NCBI GenBank assembly: GCA_963820055.1
Contig: CAWFYJ010000005.1
Coordinates: forward strand, 372,001-436,000
Source of the DNA: RHKX01 sp963820055
GTDB lineage: Bacteria > Actinomycetota > Thermoleophilia > Solirubrobacterales > 70-9
Length of the DNA: 64,000 nt
Direction of reading: 5' to 3'
Shown here piece after piece: positions 44,562 through 54,300 of this stretch (position 1 is its first letter; every line of letters starts with the position of its first letter). Under the pieces are notes generated by a model. That model did not search any database. It had not been told where the DNA came from and was given only the letters and a program-made list of their open reading frames with translations. The position numbers were made by a program, and so were the translations under genes.

Positions 44562-45101
44562 TCAGCCCTGGTTGTCGCCGTCGACGACGGTGATGGCGGT
44601 GATCCGCTTGCCGTCGAGGGTCTGGAAGGTCATGTAGGAGCGGCCGCGGCCCTCGACGATGTAGCCGGTCCGGTTCGCGGTCTTGATCGCCTTCGGGTAG
44701 GCGCGAGCGACCTTCGCGCCCTTGTCGCCGAGGCCGATGCCCTCCTTCGTCTCGAGGAAGAGGAGCTTGCCCTTGTAGAAGTACCTGCCGTCGCCGGTCC
44801 GCCCGGCGAAGATGCCGAATGAGCTGACGCGGCCCTTGACGGCCGCCTCGATCGAGGCGCTTCCGGCGCGCGGGTTCCGGCCGGCGTAGGTGCAGGACTG
44901 GAAGCCGCGGAGGTCGCAATCCCCTTGCCGACCCCAGGCCTTGTTCGCCTTCTTGATGCTGAGGCCGAGGGACACATCGGCGATTCGCTCGGGTACGACG
45001 ATTCGATCGCCCTTCGGCTTGGGCAGCCCGGCCGAAGCCGCGGTCGCGAGCACGAGGGCCGCGACGGCGACCGGCACGAGAACTGAGAGGAGCCTGCGCA
45101 T
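44562..45101 (-). CDS. secreted protein, function unknown (179 aa)
   Basis: A 179-residue secreted protein. The signal peptide (residues 1-24) ends ATAASAG. The mature part contains VPERIADVSLGLSIKKANKA with a GDCDLRGFQSC cysteine pair and a repeated pattern GLGDKGAKVARAYPKA, similar to small beta-alpha modules in secreted actinobacterial proteins that compare charge or flow values. ATG at 45101 is supported by a TACCTT box 8 nt upstream; the longer upstream frame is shadow sequence. It lies beside tRNA-Arg on the same strand. Confidence 0.65.
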   Translation of the reverse strand: MRRLLSVLVPVAVAALVLATAASAGLPKPKGDRIVVPERIADVSLGLSIKKANKAWGRQGDCDLRGFQSCTYAGRNPRAGSASIEAAVKGRVSSFGIFAGRTGDGRYFYKGKLLFLETKEGIGLGDKGAKVARAYPKAIKTANRTGYIVEGRGRSYMTFQTLDGKRITAITVVDGDNQG

Positions 45102-45109
45102 TGGCCCGC

Positions 45110-45115
45110 AAGGTA
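45110..45115 (-). promoter_or_regulatory. -10 box (TACCTT) for the secreted protein, leaderless type
   Basis: TACCTT on the minus strand ends 8 nt before the ATG at 45101. There is no ribosome site. Confidence 0.45.
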
Positions 45116-45155
45116 CAGACGCCCGCGGCTCCGGGCGCGGGTTGTCGCGCGTCCA

Positions 45156-45161
45156 TACGCT
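45156..45161 (+). promoter_or_regulatory. -10 box (TACGCT) for rnz, leaderless type
   Basis: TACGCT ends 7 nt before the ATG at 45169, with no ribosome site. It supports that start. Confidence 0.5.
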
Positions 45162-45168
45162 TGCGTCG

Positions 45169-46149
45169 ATGGATCTCGACGTCGTCTTTCTCGGCACCGG
45201 CGGATCGGTGCCCTCCGCGCGCCGGAACACCGCAGCGGTTCTCGTTCGCCGCGGCGGCGACCGCCTGCTCTTCGACTGCGGCGAGGGGACCCAGCGGCAG
45301 ATGCAGCGGTCGGTGGGACTGATCAACGTCGATGCGATCTTCGTTACGCACCTCCACGCCGACCACTACCTGGGGTTGCCCGGGTTGATCAAGAGCTATG
45401 AGATGCAGGACCGCGATGAGCCGCTGACGATTTACGGCCCGCCCGGCCTCGACGCGCTCTTCGCCTCGCTGGCGCGGGTGATCGGTCGCCCCTCCTACGG
45501 TCTCGACCTCGTCGAGCTCAACCGGGCGGAGGCAGTCGACTTCGGCGACTACGAGGTCGAGCCGTTCGACGTCTCCCACCGGATCGTCGCCAACGGCTAC
45601 GCGCTCCGGGAGGACTCGCGCCCGGGGCGGTTCGACCCCGAGGCGGCGCGCGCTCTCGGCGTCGCACCGGGGCCCGCCTTCGGCGAGCTCCAGGACGGAC
45701 GCCCCATGCCGGGCCGCGACGGCACGGTGGAGCCGAAGCAGGTGATGGGACCGGATCGTCCCGGCCGGACGATCGTCATCACCGGCGACACCGAGCCCTG
45801 CGAAGAGACCGAGATCGCTGCCGAAGGAGCCGAGCTCCTCGTCCACGACGCCAGCTTCACCGGCGCGGAGGCCGAGCGCGCCGCCGAAACCGGCCACTCG
45901 ACGGCCGTCGGCGCCGCCGAGCTCGCCGCGGCCGCCGGGGTCGGCATGCTGGCGCTTGTGCACATCTCGTCGCGACACTTCGTCCCCGACGTCGTCGAGG
46001 AGGCGCGGACGGCGTTCGCCGAGACGGTGGCGCCGCGCGACTTCGACGTGATCGAGATTCCGCTGCCGGAGCGGGGAGGGCCGGAGCTGATCCCCAACGG
46101 CGCCCGATCGGGAGCGCCGACCGGCGCCGACGGCCGCGCCGAGCGGTAG
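45169..46149 (+). CDS. rnz: ribonuclease Z
   Basis: A 326-residue metallo-beta-lactamase-fold endonuclease that trims tRNA 3' trailers, needed here because the tRNA in this window lacks an encoded CCA. The zinc motif is HLHADH (residues 61-66), with FLGTGGSVPSARRN and LLFDCGEGTQRQMQRS before it, ISHR-like FDVSHRIVANGYAL, TGDTEPCEE, and VHISSRHF with the last ligand. The length is the standard short form. Confidence 0.93.
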   Translation: MDLDVVFLGTGGSVPSARRNTAAVLVRRGGDRLLFDCGEGTQRQMQRSVGLINVDAIFVTHLHADHYLGLPGLIKSYEMQDRDEPLTIYGPPGLDALFASLARVIGRPSYGLDLVELNRAEAVDFGDYEVEPFDVSHRIVANGYALREDSRPGRFDPEAARALGVAPGPAFGELQDGRPMPGRDGTVEPKQVMGPDRPGRTIVITGDTEPCEETEIAAEGAELLVHDASFTGAEAERAAETGHSTAVGAAELAAAAGVGMLALVHISSRHFVPDVVEEARTAFAETVAPRDFDVIEIPLPERGGPELIPNGARSGAPTGADGRAER

Positions 46150-46160
46150 AACTCGGCGGG

Positions 46161-46631
46161 ATGCCTCGTCCGTTCGCGACTCTCGCCGCCTGCGCCGCCC
46201 TGTGCGTCCTGGTCCTCGCCGGTTCCGCCATCGCCGCGGCGGGCGACGGAACCCCGTACCGGGGAACTACCGCCCAAGATCGCGAGGTCAAGCTGGTCGT
46301 CGACGGCAAGGGGCGGGTCAAGCGCGGCGCGTTCTCGGCGGTCACCGATTGCGGCGGCCAGTACAAGCCGTTCACGGGGGATTTCAGTTTCCGGGCGCCG
46401 CTCGACCGCTCGCGGGCTGACGCGTTCCACGACTCCGGCGCCCGGGTCGACAGCGATGGGACCTTCAGCGGCCGCTACAAGTACTCGATCAAGGGCAAGC
46501 GAAAGAGCTCGAAGAAGTGGGTCGGGCAATTCAGCGTCGCGATCGTCTTCAGGAGGAACGGCCGCGAGTACACGACCTGCACCGCAGAAGAGGTCGCATT
46601 CACCGCGAAACGCGCCGACCGCGCCGGCTGA
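46161..46631 (+). CDS. secreted protein downstream of rnz, function unknown
   Basis: A 156-residue secreted protein. The signal peptide ends near SAIAAAG (residue 27). The mature part is beta-rich with a Cys at VTDCGGQYKPF and another at EYTTCTAEEV, possibly a disulfide, and a Lys-rich middle (YSIKGKRKSSKKW). The general pattern recurs in small secreted proteins of deep-branching Actinobacteria, but no named family is recognised. It starts 11 bases after rnz. Confidence 0.6.
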   Translation: MPRPFATLAACAALCVLVLAGSAIAAAGDGTPYRGTTAQDREVKLVVDGKGRVKRGAFSAVTDCGGQYKPFTGDFSFRAPLDRSRADAFHDSGARVDSDGTFSGRYKYSIKGKRKSSKKWVGQFSVAIVFRRNGREYTTCTAEEVAFTAKRADRAG

Positions 46632-46652
46632 GATCCGCAGAACCGGCGGATC
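46632..46652. promoter_or_regulatory. inverted repeat upstream of the pyr operon
   Basis: GATCCGC (46632-46638) and GCGGATC (46646-46652) are perfect inverted arms with a seven-base loop, immediately after the previous stop codon. There is no T tract. It may end the upstream transcript or act as an operator for the pyr promoter (candidate -10 TAAGTT at 46660-46665). Confidence 0.35.
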
Positions 46653-46674
46653 GCCCTGCTAAGTTCCCAGCGAC

Positions 46675-46711
46675 GTTTCCTTTAACCAGGTCCAGCGAGG
46701 CCAGGAAGGGG
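46675..46711 (+). promoter_or_regulatory. PyrR-binding loop over the pyrR ribosome binding site
   Basis: The string matches the PyrR RNA target: TTCCTTTAACCAGGTCCAGC followed by GAGGCCAGGAAGG. TTCCT (46677-46681) pairs with AGGAA (46703-46707), presenting the GTCCAGCGAGGC loop. AGGAAGGGG is also the ribosome site of pyrR (ATG 46717), so PyrR bound to UMP should block translation, as described for mycobacteria. Confidence 0.75.
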
Positions 46712-46716
46712 CGCCC

Positions 46717-47334
46717 ATGAGCGAGAGAATCGTCCTCGACAGTGACGATCTACGCCGGACGCTGGTGCGCATAGCGCACGAGATCATCGAGAAGAATGCC
46801 GGAGCGGCCGCCAGGGATGGCGACGACGAGGCCGATCGATCCCAGGGGATCGCGATCGTCGGGATCCACACCCGCGGAGCCGTTCTCGCCCAGCGGCTGC
46901 ATGCGCATCTCGAAGAGCTCTCCGCCGACGAGGTCCCGCTCGGCGACATCGACATCTCCTTCTACCGCGACGACCTGCCCGGTCGCGAGCCGGCCGGGGC
47001 TCCCGTCGTCCACTCGTCCCACCTCGACTTCGACCTCGGCGGCCGGACGATCGTCCTCGTCGACGACGTCCTCTTCACCGGCCGCACTGTCCGCGCCGCC
47101 ATCGACGCCCTCTTCGACTACGGCCGGCCTCAGCGCGTCCAGCTCGCCGTGCTCGCCGACCGCGGCCACCGCGAGCTGCCGATCCGCCCCGACTACACGG
47201 GCAAGAACCTGCCGACGGCGCGCGACGAACGCGTCTACGTCCGGCTCGAAGAGATCGACGGAGTCGACGAGGTGACGATCGGCGAGGCGGCGCTGACCGG
47301 CGCCGTCCAGGGCAACGGGGAGGCATCGCAATGA
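46717..47334 (+). CDS. pyrR: bifunctional pyr operon regulator/uracil phosphoribosyltransferase PyrR
   Basis: A 205-residue type I phosphoribosyltransferase fold. It binds pyr mRNA when UMP is high and can also make UMP from uracil and PRPP. The PRPP motif is VLVDDVLFTGRTVRAAIDAL, with GIHTRGAVLAQRL, FYRDDL and LADRGHRELPIRPDYTGKN as further hallmarks. It is slightly longer than usual from an insertion near residues 28-38 (AAARDGDDEADRSQ). The stop overlaps the pyrB start by 4 nt. Confidence 0.95.
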   Translation: MSERIVLDSDDLRRTLVRIAHEIIEKNAGAAARDGDDEADRSQGIAIVGIHTRGAVLAQRLHAHLEELSADEVPLGDIDISFYRDDLPGREPAGAPVVHSSHLDFDLGGRTIVLVDDVLFTGRTVRAAIDALFDYGRPQRVQLAVLADRGHRELPIRPDYTGKNLPTARDERVYVRLEEIDGVDEVTIGEAALTGAVQGNGEASQ

Positions 47335-48305
47335 GGCATCTGCTCTCGATCGAGGACCTCGACCGCGGCGACATCGAGCGGATCTGCGATCGTGCCCGCA
47401 GCTTCGCCGAGGTCGGTCGCCGCGACATCAAGAAGGTGCCGACGCTGCGGGGCAGGACGATCGTCAGCCTCTTCTACGAGGCGAGCACCCGGACGAGCTC
47501 CTCCTTCGAGCTGGCCGCGAAGCGGCTCTCGGCCGACGTCGTCTCCGTCAAGTCGGTCGGCTCCTCCGTCGACAAGGGCGAGTCCCTCCGCGACACGATC
47601 GCGACGCTCTCCGCCTACGAGCCGGAGGCGATCGTGATCCGCTCGCCCGAGGCCGGCGCCGCCGCGCTGGTCGCCGGCTGGACCGAGGCCGCTGTCGTCA
47701 ACGCCGGCGACGGCAAGCACGAGCACCCCAGCCAGGCCCTGCTCGACGTCTACACGCTTCTCGACAACATCGGCCCGCTCGACGGGAAGCGGATCTGGAT
47801 CGTCGGCGACGTCGCCCACAGCCGCGTCGCCCGCTCCTGCATCCGCGCCTTCGTGACCATGGGGGCCGAGGTGACGGTCGCCGGACCACCGACGCTGATC
47901 CCGCGCGGGATCGAGGCACTCGGCTGCTCGGTCGCCTACGACCTCGACGATCTCGGCGAGGCGGACATCATCTACGCGCTGCGGATGCAGAACGAGCGAA
48001 TGAAGCAGAGCTTCATTCCCTCCCTCCGCGAGTACGCGATCAACTACCAGATCAACGGCCGCCGGCTCGGGCCCCGCCAGCTGGTCATGCACCCCGGCCC
48101 CGTCAACCGCGGCGTCGAGCTCTCACCCGAGGTGATCGACGGACCCGCATCGCTGATCACCTCGCAGGTGGCGAGCGGCCTGCTCGTGCGGATGGCGATC
48201 CTCTACGAGATCCTCGCGGGCGGCGAGCGTCCCCGGCCGCTGAGCCGGATCGGCGCCGAGCACGGTGGCTCGAGCGAGGGCTCGCCGATCGGGGAGCCGG
48301 CATGA
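47331..48305 (+). CDS. pyrB: aspartate carbamoyltransferase catalytic subunit
   Basis: A 324-residue enzyme joining carbamoyl phosphate and aspartate, the first committed step of pyrimidine synthesis. The carbamoyl-phosphate loop is FYEASTRTSSSFELAAKRL, with HEHPSQALLDVYTLL, the aspartate-binding LRMQNERMKQSF and MHPGPVNRGVELS. A regulatory pyrI gene is absent, as usual in this group. It overlaps pyrR and pyrC by 4 nt each. Confidence 0.97.
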   Translation: MRHLLSIEDLDRGDIERICDRARSFAEVGRRDIKKVPTLRGRTIVSLFYEASTRTSSSFELAAKRLSADVVSVKSVGSSVDKGESLRDTIATLSAYEPEAIVIRSPEAGAAALVAGWTEAAVVNAGDGKHEHPSQALLDVYTLLDNIGPLDGKRIWIVGDVAHSRVARSCIRAFVTMGAEVTVAGPPTLIPRGIEALGCSVAYDLDDLGEADIIYALRMQNERMKQSFIPSLREYAINYQINGRRLGPRQLVMHPGPVNRGVELSPEVIDGPASLITSQVASGLLVRMAILYEILAGGERPRPLSRIGAEHGGSSEGSPIGEPA

Positions 48306-49672
48306 GCGCCCCGGACCGCAGCGAGATCGGCAGCCTCGACTGGCGGGGCGTCGGCGACCGCGGCAGCGACCTGCTCATCCGCGGCGCCCACGCGTTCGAT
48401 CCGCGCTCCGACCTCGATCGCGAGTGCGACATCGTCGTCCGCGGCGGCCGGATCTCCGCGATCGCCGATTCGGGGGCCGGCGATCTGCCCGACGGCGGCG
48501 AGGAGATCGACGCCTCCGGCCTGCATGCGTTCCCGGCCTTCTTCGACCCGCACGTCCACCTCCGCACGCCGGGACAGGAGTACCGCGAGGACATCGAGTC
48601 CGGGACCCGCGCCGCCGCCGCGGGCGGCTACTGCGGGATCGTCGCGATGGCGAATACGGACCCTGTCGTCGACGATCCGGCGATCGTCGCCGCGCTCCGC
48701 GAGCGCGCCGCCACCGAGGCGACGGTGCCGACCGGCTTCGTCGCGACCGTGACCAGGGGGATGGAGGGACGCGAGCTCGCCGAGATGGCGGCGCTCCGGG
48801 AGGCCGGTGCGATCGGGTTCTCCGACGACGGCCTACCGATCACCGACGCCGGCGTGATGCGGCGGGCGCTGCAGTACCAGCACCTCGTCGGCGGCACCAT
48901 CCTTCTGCACGAGGAGGATCCGGCGCTGACCGGCGACGGGGTGATGGGGGAGGGGGCGGTGTCGGCCGCGCTCGGTCTCGCCGGCGTGCCCGACGTCTCG
49001 GAGTCGACCATGATCGCCCGCGACGGAGCGCTCTGCCGCTACGAGAACGCACGCGCCCACGTCCAGCACCTCTCGGCCCGAACCTCGGTCGAGGCTGTCG
49101 CGACGGCCAAGGAATCCGGCGCCATGCTCACCGCCGAGCTGACGCCACACCACCTGGTCCTGACCGACGAGGAGGTCCGGAGCCTCGACGCGCGGTTCAA
49201 GATGAACCCGCCGCTGCGGACCGAGGACGATCGCCAGGCGCTGATCGAGGCGCTCCGCAGCGGACTGATCGACTGCATCGGCACCGACCACGCCCCGCAC
49301 GCGGGCCACGAGAAGGAGATCCCCTTCGAGGTCGCCAACATGGGCGTGATCGGGCTCGAGACCGCGTTCGCGGCGCTCTACACCGAGCTCGTGCTCCCCG
49401 GTGTCGTCGACCTCGGCCTGATCGTCGAGCGGATGGGCTCGGGGGCCGAGCTGTTCGACCTCGAGCCGGCGCGGATCGCCATTGACGCCGAGGCCGACAT
49501 CGCCCTCGTCGACCTCGAGGCCGAGTGGGAGGCGGGAGCCGACGGCTGGGAGAGCCGCTCGTCGAACTCCTGCTTCACCGGACGTCGCCTGCGGTCGCTG
49601 CCGGTGATCACGATCGTCGCCGGCTCGGTGGCCTACCGGCGGCGCCAGTTCGCCATGAAGGTGGCCGGATGA
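48302..49672 (+). CDS. pyrC: dihydroorotase
   Basis: A 456-residue amidohydrolase closing N-carbamoyl-aspartate to dihydroorotate. The zinc ligands are in FFDPHVHLRTPGQE (His-x-His) and later histidines; substrate binding is seen in VAMANTDPVVDDP, and the catalytic Asp is in IGTDHAPHAGHEKE. The type I (PyrC/AllB-like) form with about 25 extra N-terminal residues. It overlaps pyrB by 4 nt, and its stop overlaps the next ATG. Confidence 0.95.
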   Translation: MSAPDRSEIGSLDWRGVGDRGSDLLIRGAHAFDPRSDLDRECDIVVRGGRISAIADSGAGDLPDGGEEIDASGLHAFPAFFDPHVHLRTPGQEYREDIESGTRAAAAGGYCGIVAMANTDPVVDDPAIVAALRERAATEATVPTGFVATVTRGMEGRELAEMAALREAGAIGFSDDGLPITDAGVMRRALQYQHLVGGTILLHEEDPALTGDGVMGEGAVSAALGLAGVPDVSESTMIARDGALCRYENARAHVQHLSARTSVEAVATAKESGAMLTAELTPHHLVLTDEEVRSLDARFKMNPPLRTEDDRQALIEALRSGLIDCIGTDHAPHAGHEKEIPFEVANMGVIGLETAFAALYTELVLPGVVDLGLIVERMGSGAELFDLEPARIAIDAEADIALVDLEAEWEAGADGWESRSSNSCFTGRRLRSLPVITIVAGSVAYRRRQFAMKVAG

Positions 49673-50223
49673 GCGCTGCAAAACTCGACGCCGAGCGCGC
49701 CGCACTCGTGGTCGTCGACGTCCAAGAGGGCTTTCGCAAGGCGATTCCGGGCTTCGACGCGATTGCCGCCGGGGCGGCAACGATGGTTCGCGGCGCCGAG
49801 GAGATGGGAGTACCGATGATCGTCACCGAGCAGTATCCGAAGGGCCTCGGCGCCACCGTCGCCGAGGTCGCCGACCACCTTCCCGCCGACATCGAACCGA
49901 TCGCGAAGACCGTCTTCTCGGCCGCTTCGGCGGACGGCTTCGACCTGCGCGGCCGCGAGCAGGCAATCGTCTGCGGGGTCGAGGCCCACGTCTGCGTCAA
50001 CCAGACCGTGCTCGAGCTGGTCGACCGCGGAGTCGAGGTCCACGTCGTCGCCGACGCCGTCGGATCGCGCAGCGCCGCCAACCGCGAGCTCGGCCTCGCC
50101 AAGGCGGAGCGCGCCGGCGCCTGGGTGACGAGCGTCGAGACGGCCCTCTTCGAGCTGCTCGGCGAGGCGGGGACAGACCGCTTCAAGAACGTCCAGCGCC
50201 TCGTCCTGGAGCTCGCGCCATGA
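49669..50223 (+). CDS. isochorismatase-family cysteine hydrolase inside the pyr operon
   Basis: A 184-residue hydrolase with the triad Asp17 (VVVDVQEGF), Lys80 (PIAKTVFSA) and Cys109 (AHVCVNQT). TEQYPKGLG marks the ISOC/YcaC-like branch. Relatives hydrolyse amides such as nicotinamide, ureidoacrylate or biuret; the substrate here is unknown. It overlaps pyrC upstream and carA downstream by 4 nt each, so it is an integral part of the pyrimidine operon. Confidence 0.88.
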   Translation: MSAAKLDAERAALVVVDVQEGFRKAIPGFDAIAAGAATMVRGAEEMGVPMIVTEQYPKGLGATVAEVADHLPADIEPIAKTVFSAASADGFDLRGREQAIVCGVEAHVCVNQTVLELVDRGVEVHVVADAVGSRSAANRELGLAKAERAGAWVTSVETALFELLGEAGTDRFKNVQRLVLELAP

Positions 50224-51344
50224 GCGCCCCGAGCGGATACGTCCTGCTCGAGGACGGCTCGCGGCTCGACGGCGACCTCTGCGGGGCCGTCGGCGCCGAG
50301 GCGCTCGGCGAGGTCGTCTTCAACACCGGCATGACCGGCTACCAGGAATCGGTCACCGACCCCAGCTACGCCGGCCAGATCATCACCTTCACGTACCCGC
50401 TGATCGGCAACTACGGCGTCAGCGAGGCGGCGATGGAGTCCGACGCGGTCCACGCCCGCGCCGTGATCATGCGCGAGGCCAAGAACGGCGAGGACTGCGC
50501 GACCGCCGAGCGCGGCTGGCTCGACTGGCTCGACGACTGCGGCATCCCGGCGATCGCCGGGGTCGACACGCGGGCGCTCGTCCGCCACATCCGCGACGCG
50601 GGAGCGATGCGGGGCGGGATCTTCTCCGCCGACGTCCCCGCGGCCGAGGCCCGCGAGCGGATCGCCGCCGAGCCGCCGATGGAGGGCTCGGACTTCGCCC
50701 GCACCGTGACGCCGGCGGAGCCGGTGCTGCTCGACGGCGACGGCCCGCACATCGTCGCGATCGATACCGGGATCAAGCTGTCGATAATCCGCCAGCTGCG
50801 CGAGCGCGGCTGCCGGGTGACGCTGCTTCCCTGCGACTCGTCGCCGGAGGACGTGCTCGCTCACGACCCCGATCTCGTCTTCCTCGCCAACGGCCCCGGC
50901 GACCCGGGCGCGCTCGACTACGTCGTCGGCACCGTCCGCGAGCTCGTCGGCAAGCGACCGGTCTTCGGGATCTGCCTCGGCCATCAGCTGCTCTGCCGGG
51001 CGGTCGGCCTCGACACCTTCAAGCTGCCGTTCGGCCACCGCGGCTCCAACCACCCGGTGATGGACCTCGCGACGGGGAAGATCGAGATCACGTCCCAGAA
51101 CCACGGGTTCGCCGTCGCCGGTCCGAACGGTGAGACGCGGATGGAGACCGACGAGCCGATCCGCTGGGAGACCGACTTCGGCGCCGCCGAGCTCAGCCAC
51201 CTGAACCTCTACGACCGCACCGTCGAGGGGCTGACGCTGCTCGACGTCCCCGGCGGCACGGTCCAGTACCACCCCGAGGCCGGACCCGGACCTCACGATG
51301 CCCGCTACCTCTTCGACCGTTTCCTGGAGCTTGCCCATGCCTAG
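50220..51344 (+). CDS. carA: carbamoyl phosphate synthase small subunit
   Basis: The 374-residue glutaminase subunit that feeds ammonia to CarB. The N-terminal domain shows TGMTGYQESVTDPSYAGQI and GVDTRALVRHIRD; the class I amidotransferase domain has GICLGHQ with nucleophile Cys252, LPFGHRGSNHPV and QYHPEAGPGPHD with the His/Glu pair. It overlaps carB by 8 nt. Confidence 0.97.
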   Translation: MSAPSGYVLLEDGSRLDGDLCGAVGAEALGEVVFNTGMTGYQESVTDPSYAGQIITFTYPLIGNYGVSEAAMESDAVHARAVIMREAKNGEDCATAERGWLDWLDDCGIPAIAGVDTRALVRHIRDAGAMRGGIFSADVPAAEARERIAAEPPMEGSDFARTVTPAEPVLLDGDGPHIVAIDTGIKLSIIRQLRERGCRVTLLPCDSSPEDVLAHDPDLVFLANGPGDPGALDYVVGTVRELVGKRPVFGICLGHQLLCRAVGLDTFKLPFGHRGSNHPVMDLATGKIEITSQNHGFAVAGPNGETRMETDEPIRWETDFGAAELSHLNLYDRTVEGLTLLDVPGGTVQYHPEAGPGPHDARYLFDRFLELAHA

Positions 51345-54300
51345 GCGCGACGACATCGAGAAGATCCTGCTGATCGGCTCCGGCCCGATCGTGATCGGCC
51401 AGGCGGCCGAGTTCGACTACTCGGGGACGCAGGCATGCAAGATCCTCCGCGAGGAGGGCTACGAGATCGTCCTCGTCAACTCGAACCCGGCGACGATCAT
51501 GACCGACCCCGAGTTCGCCGACCGCACTTACGTCGAGCCGCTGATTCCCGAGGTGGTCGCCGCGATCATCGAGCGGGAGCGCCCCGACGCGCTGTTGCCG
51601 ACGCTCGGCGGCCAGACGGCGCTGAACCTCGCCAAGTCGCTCCACGACGACGGCACGCTGGAACGCTATGGAGTCGAGCTGATCGGCGCCGACTACGACG
51701 CGATCCACCGCGCCGAGGACCGCGAAGCCTTCAGGCAGACGATGGAGGAAGCGGGCCTGCGGGTCCCGTGGTCGCTGATCGCCGAGTCGGTCGCCGACGC
51801 CGAGGCGGCCCTCGCCGACGGGTCGCTGACGCTGCCGGCGATCATCCGCCCGGCATTCACGATGGGCGGGCACGGCGGCGGCGCGGCCCGGACCGAGACG
51901 GAGCTGCGGCAGATCATCTCCGAGGGTCTGGCGGCCAGCCCGATCAACCAGGTGCTCGTCGAGGAGTCGGTCCTCGGCTGGGGCGAGTTCGAGCTCGAGC
52001 TGATGCGCGACCGCAACGACAACGTGATCGTCGTCTGCTCGATCGAGAACATCGACCCGATGGGCGTCCACACCGGCGACTCGGTGACGGTCGCCCCGGC
52101 GCAGAGCCTCAGCGACTCGCTCTACCAGGACCTCCGCGACCAGGCGATCAAGGTGATCCGCGCCGTCGGCGTCGAGACCGGCGGCTCCAACGTCCAGTTC
52201 GGGGTCGATCCGGAGAGCGGCGAGATCGTCGTCATCGAGATGAACCCGCGCGTCTCCCGCTCCTCGGCGCTGGCGTCGAAGGCCACCGGCTTCCCGATCG
52301 CCAAGATCGCCGCGCGCCTGGCGGTCGGCTACACCCTCGATGAGATCCCGAACGACATCACCAGGGCGACGCCGGCGGCATTCGAGCCGACCATCGACTA
52401 CGTCGTCACGAAGATGCCGCGGTTCGCCTTCGAGAAGTTCCCGGGCAGCGAGGGACGACTGACGACCCACATGAAGTCCGTCGGCGAGGCGATGGCGATC
52501 GGACGGACGTTCCGGGAGTCCTTCGCGAAGGCGATGCGGTCCCGCGAGCTCGACTCCGAGGCCGACCTGCCGAGCGACGACGGCGAACTGCTCGATCGTC
52601 TCGAGAGCCCCTCCTGGGACCGCTTCGACCTCGTCCTCGAGGCGTTCCGCCGGAACATCCCGCTCGACGTCGTCCAGGCCCGGACCGACATCGACCACTG
52701 GTACCTCCGCGAGCTTCGCGAGCTGGCGGTGGATGGCGACGGCACCGCCGATCTGGAGCGCACCTACAAGTCGGTCGACACGTGCGCGGCCGAGTTCGAG
52801 GCCGAGACGCCGTACTACTACTCGGCGCATGAGCGGGCCGGGAGCGGGCCGATCTCGCTCGGGGAGGTCCGCCGCGGCGACCGTCCCAGCGTCGTCATCC
52901 TCGGCTCCGGGCCGAACCGGATCGGCCAGGGGATCGAGTTCGACTACTGCTGCGTCCACGCCGCGATGACGGTCCGCGAGTCGGGCCGCGACGCGGTGAT
53001 GATCAACTGCAACCCGGAGACGGTCTCGACCGACTACGACACCTCCGACCGCCTCTACTTCGAGCCGCTGACCGCCCAGGACGTCCTCGCCGTGATCGAG
53101 CAGGAGCGGCCGGAGGGCGTGATCGTCCAGTTCGGCGGCCAGACCCCGCTACGGCTGGCGAAGGAGCTCGAGGACGCGGGGGTGAAACTGCTCGGGACGC
53201 CGGTCGACGCGATCGACCTCGCTGAGGATCGCGGCCGCTTCGGGGCGATGCTCGAGCGCCTCGGTATCGCCCATCCGCCGTACGGCACCGCACTCAGCGC
53301 CGAGGAGGCCGAGACGATCGCCGGCCGGGTCGGTTTTCCGCTGCTCGTGCGGCCCTCCTACGTGCTCGGCGGCCGGGCGATGGAGATCTGTTATTCGACC
53401 GACGACCTCGCGACCTACCTGAGCCGTTACGCCAAAGCCGACCGGGAGCACCCGCTGCTGCTCGACCGGTTCCTGGAGAACGCGATCGAGGTCGACGTCG
53501 ACGCGCTCGCCGACGGCACCGACTGCGAGCTCGCCGGCGTCATGCAGCACGTCGAGGAGGCCGGCGTCCACAGCGGCGACTCGGCCTGCGTCCTGCCGCC
53601 GATGAGCCTCGGCGACGAGATGCTCGGCCGGATCGCGGAGACGACGAAGGCCCTGGCGCTCGAGCTCGGCGTGATCGGCCTGATCAACATCCAGTACGCG
53701 GTCGCCGCCGGCGAGCTCTACGTGATCGAGGCGAACCCGCGGGCTTCGCGGACGGTGCCGTTCGTCAGCAAGGCGATCGGCGCCCCGATCGCCAAGATCG
53801 CCTGCCGGCTGATGCTCGGCGAGGCGCTCGCCGACCAGGACCTGCCGGCGATGCCGCGCAGCCACGTCTCCGTCAAGGAGGCGGTGCTCCCGTTCAACCG
53901 CTTCACGGGCGCCGACACGGTGCTCGGGCCGGAGATGAAGAGCACCGGCGAGGTGATGGGCGTGGCCGGCGACTTCCCGGCGGCATTCGGCAAGGCGCAG
54001 GCGGCCGCCGGCATCAACCTGCCCAGCTCGGGCACGGTGTTCATCACCGTCACCGACGACGACAAGGCGACCGCGATGCAGCTGGCGACGAGGTTCTGCG
54101 ACCTCGGCTTCAAGATCGTCGCGACCGCGGGAACCGCCCAGGCGATCTCGCGGATGGGTGTCCCCGTCGAGACCATCCACAAGATCCAGGAGGGCTCGCC
54201 GAACGTCGTCGAGTACATCGAGCGCGGCGAGGTCGACCTCGTCATCAACTCGCCGACCGGCTCTGGAGCCCGCACCGACGGCTACGAGATCCGCAGCGCC

